This document shows, in pieces, positions 57,935 through 64,000 of a DNA stretch of 64,000 nucleotides. The translations under genes were made by a program, and so were the position numbers. The notes beneath the pieces are model-generated. The model saw nothing but the letters and a program-made list of their open reading frames with translations, did not search any database and was not told the origin of the DNA. Source of the stretch: Paenibacillus sp. FSL R7-0345 (GTDB lineage: Bacteria > Bacillota > Bacilli > Paenibacillales > Paenibacillaceae); NCBI RefSeq assembly GCF_038595055.1, contig NZ_CP152002.1, positions 680,001-744,000 on the forward strand, written 5' to 3'. The stretch's first letter is position 1, and each line of letters begins with the position of its first letter.

Positions 57935-58010
57935 AGCTTTTTTGGAGGACTTTACGCTCCTATCATTTGTCTATGTTGTTTAGATAAAGCGAAATGATAG
58001 GAGACTTTTT
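57935..58010 (+). promoter_or_regulatory. Leader stem-loop element C (SLH remnant)
   Basis: The box CTTTTTTGGAGGACTTTAC is a looser version of that in A and B. The stem is CTCCTATCATTTGTCT (57957) with AGCGAAATGATAGGAG (57988) and loop ATGTTGTTTAGATAA. The right arm carries AGGAG, nine bases before ATG 58013, and five T follow. It could terminate transcription or hide the ribosome binding site. Confidence 0.6.
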
Positions 58011-58012
58011 AT

Positions 58013-58451
58013 ATGGAGACGACCAAGAGGCTTCTATTAATATTGGTGGCTTCTAGCGATGAAGAATTCTTTATGCGTAAGGACAAAAGAATGATGACAA
58101 GGAAAAGTAGGAAATTAGCAATAATGTTATTGATTATCCTTTTTATAATAGGAGGTATTTCGGGAAGCGTAGAATTTGGCGGCATATCGACTGTTGCAGC
58201 CGCTACAAACATCTCCGGTCAAGATGGAATTGGGTATAGTGGCTCCATTCTTGGGGATGAAGTGTTAGGAAGAACATTTACTGGATATCAGGCATGGCCA
58301 AGCGGATTTATAAAAGGATCTTCTGCCTTTGCCGGCGGTGTCTATGACGGAACTAACACAAGGTCGAAGCGGGAATCGGTTCGAACCGGAGTCGGAGGCC
58401 ACACGGGCTGAGGAGGCGGTACTTATATTACGGTTGCTTCAACAGAAATAG
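58013..58451 (+). pseudogene. Disrupted SLH-domain surface protein gene
   Basis: The 5' part encodes a basic start, a signal peptide (RKLAIMLLIILFIIGGISGS) and a short segment ending near AFAGGVYDGTN; this frame stops at 58412-58414. In the +1 frame from 58356 to TAG 58449, the product NRFEPESEATRAEEAVLILR is the C-terminal end of an S-layer homology domain (RFxPxxxATRAEAxVML). The simplest reading is a large secreted SLH protein whose middle was deleted, joining start and end out of frame. ATG 58013 or a later ATG at 58073 or 58091 would start it. It is followed by a terminator. Confidence 0.7.
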
Positions 58452-58504
58452 TCAGGCGAATGCATGTGTTTTTGCCAATAGTTTCGCTGAGCTGAACCCT
58501 ATAA

Positions 58505-58530
58505 GGCACCCGGACCGGGTGTCTTTTTTT
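58505..58530 (+). terminator. Terminator of the SLH remnant
   Basis: GGCACCCGG-AC-CGGGTGTC is followed by seven T. Confidence 0.88.
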
Positions 58531-58706
58531 CGTGCGCCCATAGTATATTTGAGTTAACTTACAGGGGGGGAATTAAAACTAATGGACTCCAAAAGCATCA
58601 TAGATTAATATTTATAATAAACTTATCTTCCTAACCAAAGAGATCAGGACCTTTCGAACCATCTATAACTCAAAACTTAACTTATATTTTAGGTAGGTGC
58701 GTACGA

Positions 58707-61700
58707 TTGTCGGCTATGATTAAGAAACTAAAAGATTACATAAAGGAGCCTCCTATAGAGATTGAAGGCTTCATTGAGCTCTCCATCCCATTGACGGAAT
58801 TGGTGCTCCGTGAGCATCAAGAGAATGGGATGATCGGATGCTTGAGCCCCGTTAACATCAGTATTCAATGGGATGAAAAGACGGCGCGCATGATAAAGAT
58901 CGGGGTAGGTAATGCTGCTTATCGGTCTCCTGAGCAATCAGGACGGATTAATCGTGTGCCGGATGAACGCAGCGATCTATACGCAGTAGGCGTTATTTTT
59001 TATGAGCTGTTCACCGGACAACTGCCTTTTCTTCCTGAAGACGGTGAAGATTGGAGTACTGTACATATTAGCAGGAAGCCTCAGCTTCATAATCGGTTGG
59101 AGGGAGAAGGGCCGCTGCAAAATATTTTGATGAAGTTACTTGCCAAATCTCCGGAGGATCGGTACCAGAGCGCTTACGGGTTACTTGAGGATCTGAAGTG
59201 GTGTCGGGACATGCTGAATAAACAAGGATCGCTGACGCCCTTCGAAGTAGGCCGCCTAGACCAAATTCGTTCGCTAGGTCGAACCGATAATTGGTACGGG
59301 CGCAGCGCTGTAGTAGAGCAAGTGGAGGCCAAACTTGAGCAGGCGGCTCAAGGGATGAGCGTATTTTCATGGGTGAGCGGCCAGGAGGGCATTGGCAAAA
59401 CGACGCTCGTTCGCAGATTACAGTTAAAGGTCGCTCGGCGTGGAGGCATGTTTGTTGAAGGGAGAGCAGAACCTCTTCAGCAAACTGCACCGTATGAACC
59501 GATTCTTCAAGCTTTGCGACAATGGGTGGATCAGCTGTGGAGCGAGCCGGCAGATGTCATTTCACAGCTTAAAATAAAGCTGCAGGCGGAGTTTGGACGA
59601 GATGTGAGGGAAATCGTCACTATTTTGCCCGAGATTCATTCGCTGTTTGGAACCGAGACGGAGGTATCGGCTGCCGTGGACGAAGAAAATGGCTGGGATC
59701 GTGCCAGAGATCATCTGCCACATCTCATGCAATGCATGGCCGAATGCAAGCCCCCGCTTGTCCTGTTTATTGATAACCTGGAATGGGCCGACCATGGAAC
59801 GCATGCGGTACTTGACTCCCTTGTGAAGCATACGGTACCCGGTTTGTTCCTGATTGGAACGAGCCGGATGACAGTTGAGCAAGCTCCCACTTTGGGAGAA
59901 CCTAATTCGAATCACTTCCCAGAGATTACCTGGTTAGTTGAGAGATGGCGTACCAATTCGGAGGAAATAGTGGCCCTCCTGCCACTGACATACGAAGAGG
60001 TGAGCCAATATGTCTCCGATGCCTTGCATGAAAATTCTGCTCGTATTCGTCTTCTGGCCAGATCTGTCTATAATCAAAGCGGTGGTAACCCTCGGGCGAT
60101 ACGTCTGATACTAGAAGGCTGGCTGCAAGAGAAAAAACTCAGCTTTGACGATAATAGGCATCAGTGGTCATGGGATCCGGAAGTCATCCGGCAAATGGGC
60201 GATCCAGAAGCTCACCTCCGTCTGATGGAGGTGAGCTTCACTAAGCTATCGAACGATACAAAGCAGCTTCTAGCCATGGCTGCCGCGATTGGCTCTGCTT
60301 TCCGATTGTCGATTCTTGCCAAAGCATGCGACATGGTGCCGGATGCCGCTTTCCATGGGCTACAAGAGGTAGAGGCAGAAGGAATCATCTATCGTGAGGA
60401 TGAGCAGGAAGACAGACAGGATCGAATCTATTTGTTCGTCCATGAGTTCATTCACCGAATGGCATATGATTTCGATTCAGGCCGCAACGCGGACAGGCAC
60501 CGTAGGATCGGGCAACTGCTACAGCGCAGCTTTCCCAATTGGAGTGATAATACGACGCTGACGGCAATTGATCACTTGAACCTAGCCGCATCGGTTCTGT
60601 CAGGGCAAGAGGCTCGGCAGCTGATTGAGCATAATCTTCAAGCGGGAAAAAAGGCATTAGCTGATGGGCGCTATGTAAAAGGGAAAGAATATGCGGAGAA
60701 TGGGATTCGCCTATTAACGGAATACAAAGAGCTCGAATCGGGCGAGCTCAATGTTCAACTGCAGTTGGTGTTAGCATGGACGGAGTATATGGGCGGACAA
60801 CCCGACCGGGCGAGAGTACTATTATCGGATTTAAATAAGAACACCAAGGGGATGAGCCGATCGAAGCGTTCTCGCATATGGGTGCCCTTGATTCAATTTT
60901 ACGCGTTTGTGGACAATGAGGCGGTAATTGCAATCGGAAAAGAAGCGCTGGAGGCTTATGGATGGAAGCTTCAGGAGAATAGCTCCTTGTTGTCCATCGC
61001 CAAGGAAGTGACTCGGACAGGGCTTATGTTGTATCGAAAACGCAATAAGTCTTATCTGTTGTCCGACGCTCTTGATGAAGAGCATACGGAGTTAAGCCTG
61101 TTATTAGTGCAACTATTTTTCCCTCTCTTTATGCATGACGCCAGAGCGCTGCTGGAATTGTATGCTCGGTTTATCCGTTACGGGCTTCAGAAAGGGTTAA
61201 ATGAGTCACTTGCCGTCATGATCGGAGGATACGAGCTGATCATACAGAGGGTGCTTCCAAACTGTGTTCAAGCGCCTTCAATCACCGAACGGGTAATTTT
61301 GGAAATGGGTAATGTCTCCAAGTTCAGGAACCAACATTCAATTAATTTTGCGATTGGAATGTTTAAGCAAATGGACAAGCCATCGGATGCTTTCATCATG
61401 ATGTATAAGTCGATGCGCCAAGGGGTAGAGAGCAGAGAAAGAGATTTCGCCAATCTGGCCCTGATTACCTGTCTCGTGACGTACAGCGGTGACCTGGATA
61501 CTTTAAAGGAACTACTCCAGTATTATGAGGAGAATATGCGACAGTTCGCCAATGACAAGACACAGGAAATAGTACGAATCGCAGAGAGCTACGTGTTAGC
61601 ACTGCAGGACGAATCCAAGAGGGAAGACTCCATTTCCACTCCGCAGCCTCCGTCAAGCGGCACTTCGAAGCAACAGGAAGTGGATAACTATGATTGTGTC

Positions 61701-63074
61701 TGCAGGCTAGAAGTGGCCTACTTGTCGGGTAATTATGAGGACGCGTTGTACTGGGCGAAGCAGGCAAGGCAGAACGAGCTGTCACTGGATTGGACAAGAA
61801 TTCGCAAGCACCGCTTTTATGAGAGTTTGAGCTTAACCGCTATATTTTTGGAGAAAAACGAGGAAGAACGCAAGCAGATACGGCAAGTTATACGTCGTCA
61901 ATTACGTAAAATGAAAAGCTGGCGAGGATTTCTAGGCAAGACGTCCTCCGCATATCTGCTAATGAAAGCGGAGGACGAACGAATGGCTGGAAATCCGATG
62001 GCTGCGGTACACGGATATATGGCTGCGATTGGGCAGGCAAGAGCTGAGAAATACGCTTTATTAGAAGGGATCGCCTGCGAACGGCTTGCAATCTGCTATA
62101 AAGATGACTTAAGTAGCGGGTCCGGTGCAATGATTAACATGATGGATGCCTGTGCCGCTTTCGCTGAATGGGGTATCACCTCCAAGGTAGCCCAAATCAA
62201 AGGTAAATATGCCGATCTGTTGGTTTACCCAGCTGCCAGGCAGCATGAGGAGCAGATCTTGGGGCAGGAAGTGGAAAGCGACCGTAAGCGCATGGACATG
62301 CCACAGCTGAATACTTCAGTGGAAGGCAGGAAGGAGGCGAGGGAAGGTGAGTATGAGCTTGTGCGACAACTCATTGAGGGGGTTAGCAAGCCGAAGCAGA
62401 CTAACTGGATGACAAGTCTGCTGGAAGCAGCGCTTCGCCAGTCTGGCGCCGATTGGGGTCTCTTGTTGAGCCGCCAAGGGGAGAGGTTTGCTATTGAAGC
62501 AGGCGGATCAGATCGGTCGGATAAGCAAACGGTATCCGGATTGTATGCAGAGAGCGTCTTGAGTCATACTGCGTTGACAGGTAAGCCGCTAATTCTCTAT
62601 GATGCGATTCGGAGTTTTTGGGTGAAGGATTATTATATTGAAGCACAGCAGCCCAGATCGATATTGTGTCTGCCGATCGCGGTTCCGGGTGATCAAGCTT
62701 CCTATTTACTCTACTTGGAAAATCGGCAATTACCAGGTGTGTTTACGGATCGGGACGTACAGGTGTTAGAGCTTATCGCGACGCGGATGATCTATGTCGA
62801 GCTGCTGGAGGGCGAAGTTGGAAGTGCCGTAGAAAATATCTCGTTGCCTGTCCCAAGTCCCGATCAAACGGAGCTGAGTGATCCACTGACCGACCGGGAG
62901 TACGAAATCTTAATAAACATTACAGAAGGGCTATCGAACCGAGAGATTGGCGAGCGGCTCGGTATTGCTGAAACGACGGTCAAGACGCATGTATCGAGAA
63001 TCATCGGCAAGCTTGGTGTGAAGCGCCGGGGTCAAGCCGTTGTCCGTGCCAGGGAGCTGCGATTGATAGAGTGA
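58707..63074 (+). CDS. Pseudokinase-AAA-GAF-LuxR regulator
   Basis: A 1455-residue regulator. Residues 1-165 resemble the C-lobe of a Ser/Thr kinase: YRSPEQ (about 72-77) for the activation-segment end, and DERSDLYAVGVIFYELFTGQ. The glycine loop, catalytic lysine and HRD are absent. An AAA/STAND ATPase follows, with Walker A VSGQEGIGKTTLV (about 221) and Walker B PPLVLFIDNLEWAD (about 350). A helical TPR-like region covers about 620-1180, then a GAF-like domain (about 1230-1360). A LuxR helix-turn-helix ends the protein (about 1391-1451; GLSNREIGERLGIAETTVKT). TTG 58707 follows AGGTAGGTG. The layout recalls PknK/MalT-like regulators; signal and targets are unknown. Confidence 0.82.
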   Translation: MSAMIKKLKDYIKEPPIEIEGFIELSIPLTELVLREHQENGMIGCLSPVNISIQWDEKTARMIKIGVGNAAYRSPEQSGRINRVPDERSDLYAVGVIFYELFTGQLPFLPEDGEDWSTVHISRKPQLHNRLEGEGPLQNILMKLLAKSPEDRYQSAYGLLEDLKWCRDMLNKQGSLTPFEVGRLDQIRSLGRTDNWYGRSAVVEQVEAKLEQAAQGMSVFSWVSGQEGIGKTTLVRRLQLKVARRGGMFVEGRAEPLQQTAPYEPILQALRQWVDQLWSEPADVISQLKIKLQAEFGRDVREIVTILPEIHSLFGTETEVSAAVDEENGWDRARDHLPHLMQCMAECKPPLVLFIDNLEWADHGTHAVLDSLVKHTVPGLFLIGTSRMTVEQAPTLGEPNSNHFPEITWLVERWRTNSEEIVALLPLTYEEVSQYVSDALHENSARIRLLARSVYNQSGGNPRAIRLILEGWLQEKKLSFDDNRHQWSWDPEVIRQMGDPEAHLRLMEVSFTKLSNDTKQLLAMAAAIGSAFRLSILAKACDMVPDAAFHGLQEVEAEGIIYREDEQEDRQDRIYLFVHEFIHRMAYDFDSGRNADRHRRIGQLLQRSFPNWSDNTTLTAIDHLNLAASVLSGQEARQLIEHNLQAGKKALADGRYVKGKEYAENGIRLLTEYKELESGELNVQLQLVLAWTEYMGGQPDRARVLLSDLNKNTKGMSRSKRSRIWVPLIQFYAFVDNEAVIAIGKEALEAYGWKLQENSSLLSIAKEVTRTGLMLYRKRNKSYLLSDALDEEHTELSLLLVQLFFPLFMHDARALLELYARFIRYGLQKGLNESLAVMIGGYELIIQRVLPNCVQAPSITERVILEMGNVSKFRNQHSINFAIGMFKQMDKPSDAFIMMYKSMRQGVESRERDFANLALITCLVTYSGDLDTLKELLQYYEENMRQFANDKTQEIVRIAESYVLALQDESKREDSISTPQPPSSGTSKQQEVDNYDCVCRLEVAYLSGNYEDALYWAKQARQNELSLDWTRIRKHRFYESLSLTAIFLEKNEEERKQIRQVIRRQLRKMKSWRGFLGKTSSAYLLMKAEDERMAGNPMAAVHGYMAAIGQARAEKYALLEGIACERLAICYKDDLSSGSGAMINMMDACAAFAEWGITSKVAQIKGKYADLLVYPAARQHEEQILGQEVESDRKRMDMPQLNTSVEGRKEAREGEYELVRQLIEGVSKPKQTNWMTSLLEAALRQSGADWGLLLSRQGERFAIEAGGSDRSDKQTVSGLYAESVLSHTALTGKPLILYDAIRSFWVKDYYIEAQQPRSILCLPIAVPGDQASYLLYLENRQLPGVFTDRDVQVLELIATRMIYVELLEGEVGSAVENISLPVPSPDQTELSDPLTDREYEILINITEGLSNREIGERLGIAETTVKTHVSRIIGKLGVKRRGQAVVRARELRLIE

Positions 63075-63082
63075 CGAACAAG

Positions 63083-63121
63083 GAAGCGAGCCTTTAAGGG
63101 GCTCTTCTTTTCGTTTTTTTT
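63083..63121 (+). terminator. Terminator after the LuxR regulator
   Basis: GAAGCGAGCC pairs imperfectly with GGGGCTCTTC around TTTAA; TTTTCG and a T run follow. Confidence 0.6.
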
Positions 63122-63387
63122 GAGGTGTACGGTCTGGAATATCTTGAAGTAGAGTCGGATAGATGGAAGTGATCCCTGTTAAATCCTTTGGCGAAGCCGG
63201 CCGTCAGCTGTCGGGAAAGAGTATCCACTTCGCGTGCCCTTAAAATTTCGCCTTTAGAGTGTTACGGGGAACCGTATCATAAATGAAGCGGAAAAATCGT
63301 CATTAAACGTTTACAGGACGAGGGACGGGGCTTCCGGGTTCTTGAGGAAGGAGCAGTATTGTGTCACTCAAACCGGACATCCCCGGA
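63122..63387. other. Non-coding boundary with IS-end-like sequence
   Basis: GGAAGTGATCCCTGTTAAAT at 63165 shares the block GAAGTGATCCCTGT with the IS3 remnant end at 52748, in the same orientation. GGAACCGTATCATAAATG near 63269 matches the sequence near 53117. No gene is seen. Confidence 0.45.
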
Positions 63388-64000
63388 TTAATTTACCCAG
63401 TAGATATAAAAAGGCATGGATTCTTTAAGCCATTTAATACGTGGTGAAAGGTTCAAATAAGTGTTGAAACCGTCAGGCATAGCTACAGCTAGATTAACAT
63501 CAGGATTCTCCCCATGGTAGAGAACAAGATCGAATACCGCACCTGAAAACCAATGTCTTGCTTAAACGTTGGAACTCTTATCAGGATAACCCTTCACGCT
63601 GACCTATAGTTCCTTTCCTTCATGAGAAACGGCAATAATCTTTACCGGCTACTTTAGTTGAAGTATCTGCAACACTGCGGATTGAAAAACCGTTTAAAGC
63701 TAGGTGGGTTACCACTTTGCTTTGTACATTGCCTTCCCAATACCAAGATTGATTCAACGTAGGTGCTGATTCTTCAGTGTCAAAAAAAAACTTTAATTGA
63801 AGCAGGGGCAGATAATCGGTTAGTTGTTTTTTTCGATGACACTTGTTACATATCCCTCGTTGTCGACAAACAATCGCTGCTTCTGCAAGTGATCGACACT
63901 GTGTATATACGGTTTGTCCCGGCTTCACTCCAGAGGCTAAAGAAAGGCAGTCATCGTATAAATCAAGATTTGTAAGCGCTTCTAATATATCTCGCTTATT
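63388..64000 (-). pseudogene. Decayed nuclease-like gene (5' end outside the window)
   Basis: Read on the minus strand from the window edge, the frame gives KRDILEALTNLDLYDDC, then KPGQTVYTQCRSLAEAAIVC, a CxxC (ICNKCHRKKQ) and HLALNGFSIRSVADTSTKVA. After AGKD the frame shifts by a one-base change near 63640. It continues as GKEL-stop-VSVKGYPDKSSNV-stop-ARHWFSGAVFDLVLYHGE and DGFNTYLNLSPRIKWLKES, ending at TAA 63388-63390. The frameshift and two in-frame stops mark a pseudogene. The pattern ending in VSVKGYP resembles the E-x-K part of restriction-endonuclease-like folds, which is a weak inference. Confidence 0.7.

Noticed and set aside
63763..63975. A 70-codon plus-strand frame
   Set aside because: It is the complement of the decayed minus-strand gene, whose protein-like sequence is far more convincing.

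Overview
The window reads as a chromosomal segment of a Paenibacillus-like Firmicute. Support comes from AGGAGG-type ribosome binding sites, frequent TTG and GTG starts, a Bacillus-order purine operon with purS and a guanine riboswitch, a Spo0E-type phosphatase, a glnQHMP-glnKL locus and SLH/copper-amine-oxidase-like surface domains. The genus is an inference from gene content; the partial rRNA was not searched against a database.

Layout. 1-1904: 3' part of a 23S rRNA, then 5S rRNA and a terminator. 1925-2135: a cluster of DnaA-box-like 9-mers. 2.1-8.9 kb: housekeeping genes (acyl-ACP thioesterase, AraC-type regulator, TrmO, topoisomerase III, MFS transporter, DUF1294 protein, universal stress protein). 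8.97-23.7 kb: the complete IMP pathway purEKBCSQLFMNHD behind a PurR operator, a sigma-A promoter and a guanine riboswitch with a terminator platform. The operon is interrupted between purF and purM by about 850 nt of GC-rich, repetitive and strongly folded DNA. 23.7-27.4 kb: a SEC-C/TPR protein with an attenuator-like leader, then an XRE/TPR regulator overlapping a 38-residue Phr-like secreted peptide, then a Spo0E-like phosphatase. This is a candidate peptide quorum-sensing cassette beside a sporulation gene. 27.8-31.4 kb: chemoreceptor and threonine deaminase. 31.37-33.03 kb: an intact IS1182-family insertion with inverted ends and a 5-bp target duplication. 33.3-38.7 kb: secreted and membrane proteins, hydrolase, DODA-type dioxygenase and a DUF3048 lipoprotein. 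38.9-40.5 kb: DUF47-PiT phosphate transport. 41.0-46.4 kb: glutamine ABC transporter with its two-component system. 46.8-52.6 kb: CorA, YqfQ-like protein, YerC, sirohydrochlorin-chelatase-like protein, diacylglycerol kinase and RlmCD-type methyltransferase.

52.7-64 kb differs from the rest. It starts with an IS3-family remnant and carries a cupin gene, a 1221-residue mosaic surface protein with a 95-residue Pro-Thr tract, a wrecked S-layer-homology gene, a 1455-residue pseudokinase/AAA/GAF/LuxR regulator and a decayed nuclease-like gene. Three of its genes are preceded by the same kind of long stem-loop with a similar upstream box and similar loop, a candidate undescribed cis-regulatory RNA. 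A separate hairpin repeat family (three copies at 35.5, 40.7 and 42.6 kb) and several genus-type intergenic repeats are also described.
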